DNA of 64,000 nt from Capitulum mitella. Its lineage: Eukaryota; Arthropoda; Thecostraca; Pollicipedomorpha; Pollicipedidae. The notes under the pieces are model-generated. The model searched no databases, was not told the DNA's origin, and was given only the letters and a program-made list of their open reading frames with translations. Position numbers and translations under genes: made by a program. This document shows positions 1 through 9,814 of this stretch, one piece after another (position 1 is the first letter of the stretch; each line of letters opens with the position of its first letter). The DNA lies in NCBI GenBank assembly GCA_030062745.1, contig CP099841.1, forward strand, positions 3,782,001-3,846,000. Reading direction: 5' to 3'.

Positions 1-1090
1 CCCCGAACAGGTTACAAGGTCTAAAAGTCAAGTATCGATCGAAAAAACATCACGAGGAATGAACCCGAGGTCGGAACTGTTCTCAGTCCACAGGCGTGCT
101 GCCATATGTCAAATATCACCTGCCATCCACGAGCCATACCAATGAGCGATTCTCAACGCACTCTTGATAACGTTGCGTAGATATTCCGACGGTGACCAAT
201 ACTGCCGACTTACGGACTCATGCGGATATTTTGCAGACCCTTTTATGCAACGGTTACGTTAAGTTATTCCCAAAAATCCTGCAGCGTTCAGTAAACACTA
301 CGTATCGTTCACCCTAAACTGAGAAAGCGGAAACGATGTGCCGTGTAAAAGTGGTAGCATGTATGTACATTAGAATTCGTGCCTTGAAAAGGTTGAAAAT
401 TAATGCTCACCCTGGAAACATGAAGTCCAGTGGCTGTTATCGTTTTCGACTTTTTCACTTTTTGACAGTGACTTCAACGAGTTTTTTTTGCCAGGTTTTG
501 GCGCCAAGGCCAGTGATAGCGGAAGGAGCGTGATAAAAAGGGTTTGAGTGTAGAGTGATCGCGTCATGATGATCAACCGGTCTTGTCGCAAGCTATGCTG
601 AGATGTACGAGTTTTATCCGCGCGAGCTTTACACAGGCGCTTCCCCGTTTCCGATATTATGCCAGGCAACAATTACTGGCAGGTCAAGCCAGTCAGCATG
701 ACCTGACAGAATAACATTATTGCCTCCGAGTAGCGAAGGCCACTGCCTCCCACTGCTGCCTGCAGCCGTCATCTGTGAAATGTAGCGCACAAACAGCAAC
801 GGTTCCCAAGGCATGCTTTAATGAGGCTGTCAGTCAACCATTTGACCTACGCCTAGTCTGATGAACTCACAGGCGGTTGTGACTCTCAGAGCCATAAGAC
901 AGTTTCTAATTGGGAATGCTGAATCATCGAAACGTTCTTCATCGAAGAATCAAAATACTCGGGCCTCGTGCGGGACACCGTTAACGTGAAACATTCTATG
1001 AAAATCCTTGTCAGAGTGCATGAAGTAAAAATATATATGCTAGATGTAAACGACATAATTATGTTCACGTTTTTAGTGGAACAGAAGCAG

Positions 1091-1127
1091 GATCTAGATG
1101 AACCGTGAAGCGAGGTTCATCTAGATC
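1091..1127. repeat. Perfect 14-bp inverted repeat (hairpin)
   Basis: GATCTAGATGAACC at 1091-1104 is exactly repeated in inverse orientation at 1114-1127 around a 9-nt loop. There is no T-run or coding context that would suggest a terminator. It is probably the foldback core of a small element. Confidence 0.75.
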
Positions 1128-1372
1128 GGGTCAAACAAGGTCACCCCGAGTCAACATTTGAAAATGTTACATTTCGTCGAAAGAGCACATAAGACAAGCT
1201 GATGAGCTGCTGGTAGGAAGGATATCCTTGTATAACCGTACGTACGTTAGGTGACTTACTTAGGTCATCTGAGGCCATGCGAGATCGTCTGAGGTCAAAA
1301 AAATGCATCTTCTGAAAATTCAATTGACTTAGTTTGGTTGTATCCAGAGAAAAATAAGTAGCTTTTATCTGC

Positions 1373-1454
1373 ACTCATTGACTTTGGATATCGGTGGGCC
1401 TGACCTAGCTTTGTCGTGCTAGGTCAGGTCCACTGATATCCAAGGTCAATGAGT
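1373..1454. repeat. Long hairpin, 36-bp arms, 10-nt loop
   Basis: Arm 1 (1373-1408) and arm 2 (1419-1454) match in 33 of 36 positions. All three differences are transitions that would give G-U pairs in a + strand transcript. The inner arms contain CCTGACCTAG/CTAGGTCAGG. It could be a foldback element or a small-RNA precursor-like hairpin; there is no expression evidence. Confidence 0.75.
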
Positions 1455-1761
1455 GTAAATAAAAAATTGCTCATTTGTCGTGCATTGAGGTGACTACATT
1501 TATCCTTTAGTCAAGGTCCCCACCACTTTTCCATGTGACCCATTTACAGAATATTGCATTTTTGTACACGAACCCGCTTGACCTCGATTGACCTGACGCA
1601 GGGTACTTAGGCCTTTTGATTGTAAATTTGTCATAAATGCTACCTCCCCTCAAAGTTCTGCAAGGAATTATCGTCTCTACGTTTCCAATTCTTTTTCATG
1701 CACTCCTATTGTTTGTCAGGACATGACGAGAATCATAACAAATCTGCCAGCCCTTACTTTT

Positions 1762-3196
1762 TTAACCTTCCCCGTACCAGGGGATGTTTGAACACTACCG
1801 TCAGGTTTTTCCGCCGTAGCAGAAAAACGGCAAAACATAGGGCTGCCAAATTTGCCGCGTCTTTTCTATCATTGATTACACGTATTCAGTCAAAGTTTTA
1901 GTCCCGAGTCAGGTCAGACCACTGACCTAGATCAGGTCAAAGAGCTCAACCTTAAATTTTTTGACCACCTGTTACTTTTTGGGGGGTTTGACCGAGTTCG
2001 CTAAAACTTGTAAGAGCTACATCATATGATAGAAGGTACAATTTGCATATTTGAAATTTTTCGGAATTCCAGATCAGTGACCTGAGGCCAAGTCAATTTT
2101 AGTCTCTTTTTGAGAGTGTCTAAATTTGAGCGGATTTGTAAGGGATTGTGATGTTCAGATATTATCAGCAGCAAGACTCCTCACATGTGCTACCATTATT
2201 TCACCAGAACATCCGTGACCTTGGCTCAAGTCATGACCCAATAATATGCGTGCATGTTTAAACTCAAACTTTTTGTCCAAAATTAGTAATTTGCAGCTCA
2301 TTGCTGAATTCGACCTTACGGTTCGAAATATTCTTATCTCACACTGTAGGGCAAAACGAAGTCACTAGAGGTCATCTGGGGTCAACGACCCTTTTCGACT
2401 TGAGCAATGCACTTAAGAATTTGTTGTGACCTTGAATGAGCCACTGTAATGTGCAAAAACAATGTTACACATAAATTGCGACAAAAAGGTTCCAGTTAAC
2501 GAAAATTCCTGCACGGCCATTTGCACCTTACTTATTCCTCCCCACGGCAAGTGCATCAAGTGGCACCGGAGGCCGTTGGCTGGTGACTTCATATGATATC
2601 TCTCGGCTTCCATTTACCTTTCCTGAACCATGAAAAATACTCCATTTGCCACGTAGATCCCACTAAAACCATGAATTTTTCGACTCCTGTTATATGAAAA
2701 CTTGACCTTAGCTGAACTCAGTTGACTTTTGGTTCAACCTGGAATCATGGTTGGGAGTCTATAGTGTGCTTGTGTATGTCATCATCACCCTCTTAAACGC
2801 AAGTTAACCGTAAATACATGCTCGTCAGCAGAAATAAAAAGAGAACGTACATTTTACAAATGCACCATTTGGAACGATGAGGTCACCTGATCTGACTCGT
2901 GCTTAATGTCAAAAAGAGGAAACTTTGCTTAAAAAGAACATTATTTGGCGTATCATTGGCTATCGTGTAAAGTGAAATTTTGGGCACAACCTGTATTAGT
3001 TGTTGAGCTATTAAGAAAAAAAAGAAGATTTTTGGCTATATTTCCTTACAATTTGGGGTAATTTTCAAAAATATTACCTGTTTCGAACTCTGTTCTTCAA
3101 GTGCTTTCCGATTTGTATCTTTTATTTCTCTCGGACACATGGTTCGCTAGTTAGAGGGGAGGTGTTCAAACACTCCCCCCTGGTACCGGGAATGTG
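1762..3196. mobile_element. Non-autonomous repeat family Y, TTAA-associated
   Basis: The left end begins at TTAA (1762-1765) with CTTCCCCGTACCAGGGG followed by GTTTGAACAC. The right end (about 3158-3194) carries the same words inverted: GTGTTCAAACACTCCCCCC then TGGTACCGGGAAT. The interior has no coding capacity and many TGACC/GGTCA words. The design resembles the X and Z families but the sequence differs. The right TTAA is not intact, so the exact right boundary is uncertain. Confidence 0.55.
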
Positions 3197-4460
3197 ATCT
3201 GACCACTGGTACGGTGCGGATTATTGGCCCTCCGCTAAGCCAGCTGGCAAAGTTATTAATTATGCTTGTACCTTCCTCGAATACGATTCTCGCGAAATCA
3301 TGTCAGCAAATGGCGACTGAAACTGTCGAAGGTCGCATCGTACATTCAAAACGAAAGGGGCACAGGTCTCATAATCCCATCTGGTCTCTTTGCGCCCAGT
3401 CATAAGCCTGGCAGGAGTGTTGTAACACCAGGTCTAAGGGGTTTTTGTTCGTGCTTTATCTGGCTCAGGTGATCTGTTTAACCCTCGCCGGAAGGATTCT
3501 TACCTATGCGTCGGACGAAAGAGGTGGTGGTCGCTCTCCGTCCATTTCACTCCTGTGTAAGATCAAAAGGCGAGAAATCGAACGCGTAGCACATTTCCAT
3601 TTCATTCGAATGGTGTTAGAATGAGACTGATATGAAACTACAAAAGCTCATTCTGTTATGATCTTTTCAGGGCATCCGGTGACCCCTTACATTACAGTCA
3701 GAGATTCGACGTCACATCGTTTCCCGTCTCCGCCGACATCGTAGCAGTTTTCAAGCCGATGGCCTGTATCCATGCTTTTCTGGAGACTTGGTTTTAATCC
3801 GGTCCGTCATGGCGCTCTTGCACGTGCACGCCGTCATGGGCGTCAAATTGACTTCCCCCTAAAATCCGAACTTGTGGGGTAATGGTGGACTGAAAGTTAC
3901 GGTATTAGTCTCGTCCTTGGTATTTTTATCCTGTCTGGCTTACTTTGCGCTTCCCATCTTTGGTCAGGTCATGTCAAATGGAAACATGTTAAAACGCTTT
4001 GGTGACCCTCACTTTTGTGTCCATTTAGTGGTTTCCAATGTCTACGAAACTCGAATAAGGCTCAGATATGCTGCTCTCTGGTATGTGATACGATGTCACG
4101 TGAAAGACATTTGCAAGTCATCCAAACCATGTCAGGTCGTGGTTCTGGCTGGTGGTTATGCGTCTGCCGACGCTTGGCGGGACCAAGACCAACGGATTTA
4201 AACCTGGATATTTCAAGACGATACTGTCAGATTTAAAAAAAGAAACGGGTGCAGAATCCCTCGTCATTTTGGAAACATGCTGTGAGTTTCAGAAACGTAA
4301 GTTGTGTCACCAAAAAATATTCAAGAAAAATTTAACTGTGGAGAGGGGGGGGGGCAGTAGACCGATGCAGTCCATGACGGGGTTGTTGAGAACTGACCAA
4401 TCATTGCATTCCTACATTGTTTTTACTCCCAATCAAGGTATATCAGTGAAAGGTCAAAAA
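3197..4460. other. Intergenic DNA, no gene recognised
   Basis: Overlapping open frames of up to 109 codons occur (for example 3872-4201 on +), but they resemble no family I know and show no gene structure. A G-run at about 4346 recalls the ends of the X/Y/Z repeats. The segment ends at the left breakpoint of the A-type tandem array. Confidence 0.45.
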
Positions 4461-6420
4461 TCTTCGTCATTTTTGTGACTCTGCTAGTGCCAAAAGCAAT
4501 TATTTATTATCACAAACTAGAGCTCTGATTACGAGAGGGATACCAGTTGTTGCCATTAACGGCAATCGGCGACCAAAATTATCTAAAGACCGGTCCAAAA
4601 TTATTGTTAGATCGCATAAGCTTAATGGTCTCATTCCACCAAGAAAAAGTCACCGATCTTTCAAGGCCCCATTTGTTGTCAAACAGACGCCGAAACCATA
4701 CTGTATCAGAAACTGGCCCCTTATCTCGCCAGAATCCTCAGCAGAAGCTAAAACGCGACACAGTTAAAAAAATATGGTTTGCAGTCCCTCGAGCATAGCT
4801 GCATACCTCGGTGACCAGACTTGGCCTGAAAACATATTTTGGAGAAAAAAATGCAGAAAGAATGCAAGATCGGCTTTTGCAAATTACAAGCTCTTGAAGC
4901 CGACCGATCGCCGACAGTCTAAGAAAACCCTCATGGGGGGCAGCCTTCTAGATGCGGTTGGGAGCTAGCTTGATGGAGCTTAAAGCTACTTACTCTTTCG
5001 AGTAAGAAAGTAAATTTTCTGACTTGCCCAAAGAAAGTGCTGTTGAAACATGTCAATAAGATCTGGATAAAAAACTTTCTGTCTAAGAAAATGTTTGATC
5101 AAGTTTCGCAGTCTACATCAGTTAACCTGGATTGGTCTTGTACGTGATCTAGAGAAGTCCAAAGCCAAGGCCTACCTAAGTTTCCAGCGCAGACTAACTC
5201 CGCACGAAGTTTCGTGGCTGCGCGGTGGCTGGCAGCGGCCGTTTCATGTCCAGGTTCGCGCCAGAGTCGCAGTCGAGAAAACGGCGGCCGTCTGTCGCCG
5301 ACGACGGATCGACCGCGCAACTGGCTTTCCGACTTTGTCAGAACGCAGTCGGCAAAGTTATAAACCGATTGTGCAATTTCAAACGTCAAAGCGTGCCAGG
5401 AGCGCAGCAGGAGATGGCAAGAGCATGCTACTTATGCGTAACCTGTTCGAAAGATATGCCCCCAAAATTACGGGCGGTAAGAATTTTTGCTTCCGTCAAT
5501 GGGCTTAATAGCCAAGTGCGACTCACGACTTGAAGTGCGGATAATTTCGACTTCATGCCTTAAACGACGCTGAAGGACTCTATTGACAATCAACTGTTGT
5601 TTATGCTTGTTGCACTGGTTTGGCATCGAATTCCAGCGTTTACCAGCATGTGTTAGCGGAGAGGAGCCCTCGGCCACTGAAACCCACGTCGCTGATGCGG
5701 AAGGCTTCAGAGGCGAGTCAGCAAAACGGTGCGAAGGTGGCCAATGAATCAGCAATTTTGTGACAAGAGAGTACGGCATACAGAACACAGAATACAAAAC
5801 AGTCTAAATGGTGTTCCAAAGGCGCGATGCGGAGCCATATGTGGCGAAAGATGACTGCCGCAAAGCGGAAACGAAATGTGTATTCTAGCAAGGAATGTGC
5901 CGGCATTGGAAATCGGGAGAATTTGAGAAGAACGTTGTGTATGATAGCTACGACATGGCAGTTGCCTGTAAGTAGGCTCCTCCACACGACGGGAATGCTG
6001 TGAACTGTGTCGTAGCTGCAACATAAACAGCCGGTTTTCGCAACAGTTCCAAAGCCATTCCTGCTGCAGATTTGTTTCAGTATTGTCGTAGGAACGCATT
6101 TTAGATGGATTCCTTTCTTCCTTGCCCTTGCCTGAACTGTAGGGCAGACACACAATAGAACAGAAGAGCCTCGGCAAACCAAGCGCACTGTATTCAGATC
6201 GCATCATCAGCTCCTGACCAGGGCTCCAGACATCTGCTCCAGCCCGATGACCATCACACCGGACACGTCAGCCACGTCCCCCCCCACGAGCCGGCAGGGC
6301 TGGGACGTCACGGCGTGTCCGGGACACTGGCTCCGCCGGAGAGGGAGGGGCCCTCCTGCAGATCTTCTCTGAGGGCATGGCCGGCCGGCTCCAGATCGTG
6401 CAGACGTCGCCCACGCCCAG
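4461..6420. other. Upstream spacer of G1, no gene recognised
   Basis: Open frames occur on both strands (for example 5095-5508 + and 5718-6188 -) and recur in units A2 and A3 because the whole unit is duplicated. In A3 the minus-strand frame is broken by a small deletion near 19210, which argues against coding function. The last 200 bases become GC-rich and lead into the G1 promoter. Confidence 0.5.
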
Positions 6421-6506
6421 CAAGGACGGTGCCATGGACGGCCGGTATATAAGGCTCCAGCACCGTCCCGTCGACATCCAGTCGGAGCTCTCTGTCTGAT
6501 CACAAC
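6421..6506 (+). promoter_or_regulatory. Core promoter and leader of G1
   Basis: TATATAAG lies at 6446-6453 and an initiator-like CATCCAGT at 6475-6482, with the predicted first base A at 6480, 34 nt after the first T of the box. A conserved block AAGGACGGTGCCATGGAC (6422-6439) precedes the TATA box and recurs in every copy. GGACGGTGC (6424-6432) and GCACCGTCC (6460-6468) form a perfect inverted repeat around the TATA box. The predicted leader is only 27 nt. Confidence 0.8.
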
Positions 6507-8172
6507 ATGAAGGTCTTTGTGAGTATTTCCAGTTGGACGTGTCCCAGCGTATCTAATTTACGTAGGATTAGAATATGAGGTTGTCGTCCTTTGTTTTTAC
6601 ATCGTACTCTTGTTTTTTCTCGTCTCCGTAGAACATTAAAAAGGAAAGCGGCCTTTCATCAGGTTTACGCACTTCTGGGCTCACTTTCTGATACATTTTC
6701 TGCGCAGTTAAATGTGTATTGAAGACATAATCATGCCATGTTTACTCCGACTGCCGAATCCGATTCCGGATCCGTATCCGGATATTCGATCGGCATCAAG
6801 CCCTATTTGCCCTACACATGATACTATACCCCTACAGCCCCATTTGGCTGATACAGTATAGTTCAGATTCCAGATTTAGTCACGTCGTTGTCATGAAGGC
6901 ATAAATCAATGTTTTATTTCTTTGCAGGTGGTGATTGCTGCTCTAGCTGTGTCGGCCTTTGCCGCCCCCGGCAACTATGCTGGACACAGGAGTGCAGCTG
7001 TCCCCGTTGGCCTGGGCGCCATCGCTGCCCCGGCGGAGCTCAAGACCATCAAGGTGGATGAGGTGAAGGCTGCTCCCGTCACCCTGAACCACGCTGCCCT
7101 CACCTACTCTGCTGGAGCCATCGCCGCTCCCGTGGCCTACTCTGCCGGTGCCTACGCCGCCCCCCTGGGCTACGCTGCCCCCGCTGCCGTGGCTGTGAAG
7201 GCTGCCGCCCCTGTGGAGTTCAAGTCCATCGGTGCCGAAGAATACAACTCTGCTCCCGTCACGGCCAACCACGCCGCCGTCGCCTATTCTGCCGGAGCCT
7301 ACGCCGCCCCCGTGGCCTACTCTGCCGGCGCCTACGCCGCCCCCGTGGCCTACTCTGCCGGCGCTTACGCCGCTCCCGTGGCCTACTCTGCCGGTGCCTA
7401 CGCCGCCCCCGTGAGCTACGCCGCCCCCGCTGCCGTGGCTGTGAAGGCTGCCGCCCCTGTGGAGCTCAAGACCATCAAGGTCGATGAGGTCAAGGCTGCC
7501 CCCGTGGCCTACGCCGCTCCCGTGTCGTACGCCGCCCCTGCTGCCGTTGCTGTGAAGGCCGCCCCTGCCGTGGCCTACGCTGCCCCGGCCGTCACCTACG
7601 CTGCCGCCGCCCCTGCCGTCGTCCGTCAGGAGGTGGAGATCCCCATCACCAAGACGGTCCACTACGCCGACCAGCCCGTCGTCACCGGACACACCACCAC
7701 CATCCACAAGCCGGCCATCGCTGCCCCGGCCATCGCCGCCCCCAGGACCCTCATCGGCAAGACCATCACCAACCCGGCCACCGTCAGCGTGCAGAAGTAC
7801 GCCGCCGAGGTCAGGACCGTCAACCACGTGCCCCAGCCGTACGACGTGCCCTACGACGTGCCTGAGCCGTACGCCGTGCCCACCCCCGTCCACACTGCCC
7901 CCGTGGAGGTGAGGAAGCGCGTGTACGCCCCGGCCGCCTACGCCGCCCCGGTGCACGCTGTCCCTGCTGTGGCCGTGGCTGCCCCCGCTGCTGTCGCTGT
8001 GAAGGCTGCTCCTGCTGTGGCCGTGGCTGCCCCTGCTGTGGCCGTGGCCGCCCCGGTGTCGTACGCTGCGCCGGCCGCCGTCGCTGTGGAGGCCGCCCCG
8101 GTCGTGGAGGTGAAGGCAGCGCCGGCCGCCGTCGAGCTGGAGTCCGGATACCTGCCCCCTGCCCAGGACTAA
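6507..8172 (+). CDS. G1: AAP(A/V)-repeat cuticle-protein-like, secreted, 418 aa
   Basis: Two exons: 6507-6518 (MKVF) and 6928-8172, joined by a 409-nt GTGAGT...TTTGCAG intron in phase 0. The product starts MKVFVVIAALAVSAFA, a clear signal peptide with cleavage expected before APGNY. Residues 17-234 are Ala/Pro/Val/Tyr repeats (four VAYSAGAYAAP units and PAAVAVKAA blocks), with two ELKTIKVDEVKAAP blocks and one EFKSIGAEEYNSAP. Residues about 235-340 form a non-repetitive, more charged core (VVRQEVEIPITKTVHYADQ... to VEVRKRVYAPAAY). The tail ends ESGYLPPAQD. AAP(A/V) motifs and a tiny first exon splitting the signal peptide are typical of arthropod cuticle proteins, so a structural role in cuticle matrix is likely. 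I see no Rebers-Riddiford chitin-binding consensus. Another secreted structural or adhesive protein remains possible. Confidence 0.85.
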
Positions 8173-8340
8173 TGTTCCCATCTCCAACCAACCGGCGGCC
8201 GGCTTCGCTTGGCCAGCGGCTGTCCGGCCGGCCGGCTCAGGCGGCAGATCTTGCATGTGATACTGCTTGTATGATGTGCTTAGGTCAGTGTGTGGTGCCC
8301 AGTCATGTTGTGATCATCTCTTCTCTTTCAATACATTTGA
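8173..8340 (+). promoter_or_regulatory. G1 3' UTR with conserved element and poly(A) signal
   Basis: A GC-rich stretch is followed by AGGTCAGTGTGTGGTGCCCAG and TCATGTTGTGATCA (8303-8316), then the variant poly(A) signal AATACA (8330-8335). TCATGTTGTGATCA is the exact reverse complement of the start-codon segment at 6497-6510. Confidence 0.65.
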
Positions 8341-9483
8341 CGTTCATTAACCCAGCAGCCTCGGCGCCTTGGAGTGTTCAGTTTTGACTCCGCACAAGAA
8401 ACAAACTGCGGGATTGACGTTCATATAAAGCTCCCGTCAAATCGGTTTAGACGCAATTGCAATTCGAGCGGACATGTTAGTACCGAAAAGCGCTCCGAAT
8501 TTCAATAATGAAATATAGGGCAGCTACTGGATGTCAATCGTACAGAAACAGAAGCAAAAGTAGTCACGAGCACGGAGAAAATTCGTTCAGCTTCAGATCA
8601 CAACTGAGACGAACCTAGTCTCTGTGACGCACCGAAACCGCATTTAGGAGGTCGCTTAGCCACTTCAGAGGCGAAATCATTAAGTAGTTGCAAGACTTGC
8701 TACAATAAAGGGTTAACATACTTATGGAGAACTAAAATTAACGAGCTTCAACTGACGCTTGCTAATAATGGCAAATGATAATTCCTAAGTTTCTGATTAC
8801 GTGTTGCATGGGTGATGCAAGACAAGACAGCTCTTCTCATAAGAAAGATTGAAGGAAGATCAGAAGTTTTATGATTCTATGAATCTCAAAATGTAATCAT
8901 TTTGACAGCGATTTGTTTTAAATGGTGAGGTACTTGACACCACTGCACACATGCCGACAAATTACACTGCACAAAATACGAATTCGGCAAAACATGACGA
9001 ATTGCCCTTTATTCTTTTCGATAACAATATACAGTACAGTAGGGAAACTGTTTTTCCAAAAACTTAATAGCTTCTTATCTTTATCGGCCAAGAACTTGAC
9101 CGTAAAACTCTTTCTTTGGAAAACACCCCTGTAAATACCCTGCTGGGCCAAGTTATGAACCGTTTCAAAGCAACTGATGTGCCACATCCGGAGAAATTGA
9201 CCATCAAATCTTGGAATCAAATCACTGGGGGACAAGGCGGTATAAGTACTAGAATTTTGGTCGGTACTTATAAAACCAGTTTGCAACACTACCATTTCTC
9301 TTTAATTCCGGTCTTCAGTCATTTCTGTTCCCCACATTACCGAAAAGTGTTATCATTAAGCTAAGATAGAAACTGAGAGAAAGAAATCGATGTACTAATT
9401 ATCTCCCGACAGTAGTGCTGCTCATCATCTAAAATATATCTGATACCTTTTTTTCCTACGCCGATGATATTTGTTTCCTCCGC
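8341..9483. other. Downstream spacer of G1, no gene recognised
   Basis: AT-rich sequence. Overlapping open frames near 8918-9364 occur on both strands and recur in A2 and, damaged, in A3. They resemble nothing I recognise. They precede the reverse transcriptase fragment in the same orientation and could be more of the same decayed LINE, but that is a guess. Confidence 0.4.
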
Positions 9484-9814
9484 TGTTCCATTCGTTTTCA
9501 GTAAGAAACACTCCACTTATATGCCCATATCACTCTAGTTGATTAGATTACTAAATCATGCTTGAAAATAAGATGATTTAACTACATATCTTCGTTTTAA
9601 AAAGGCATTGGACAATGTAGGAGTTCACATATTGTTACAAAAACTAGAAAATATTGGTGTTAATCGGTTGACTGTTGAACAGACTGCAGTCATATTTCCA
9701 AAACAGGTATCAGAAAACGAAAGTAAATATATTCGTTTCACAAGATTTAAAATGCATTAGAACAAAAATAGAAGCCTCTGAATGTTCAGTTCTGAGACCG
9801 TTGTTATTTGTCCG
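9484..9814 (+). pseudogene. LINE reverse transcriptase remnant, 5' part
   Basis: Across shifted frames one can read RT landmarks in the correct order: FRxxKKHST-like (about 9490-9520), LKKALDNVGVHILLQKLENIGVN (about 9598-9665; the family motif is KAFDxVxHxxLLxKL), and VLRPLLFV (about 9790-9814; the family motif is GxxLGPLLF). Frame changes and stops show decay. The continuation lies after repeat X1 at 11013. The order is that of non-LTR retrotransposon RTs (CR1/Jockey-like); I cannot fix the clade. Confidence 0.6.

Larger units (their letters stand above)
1..1761. other. Intergenic DNA, no gene recognised
   Basis: I see no convincing gene here; open frames are short and unlike known proteins. 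From about 1080 onward the sequence is dense in GGTCA/TGACC words and holds two strong inverted repeats, listed separately. It is probably old transposon-derived sequence of the kind seen in the X, Y and Z repeats. Confidence 0.5.

Noticed and set aside
5718-6188. Open frames on the minus strand in A-unit spacers, repeated at 12326-12796
   Set aside because: Repetition is explained by duplication of the whole unit. The A3 copy is broken by a small indel, and no family resemblance was found.
6433-6437. ATG in CCATGG upstream of the TATA box as an alternative start
   Set aside because: It lies upstream of the predicted transcription start and gives no long frame.
7279-7425. Short direct repeats in exon 2 as a possible CRISPR array
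   Set aside because: The repeats are contiguous coding repeats without unique spacers, in a eukaryotic gene.
6943-8256. Long antisense open frames (312-472 codons) opposite exon 2 of most of the cuticle-protein-like copies, rich in Gly/His/Asp
   Set aside because: They are the mirror of GCC/GTG/CCC codon use in the sense repeats, have no promoter or splice context, and follow the sense repeat structure. They are shadows.
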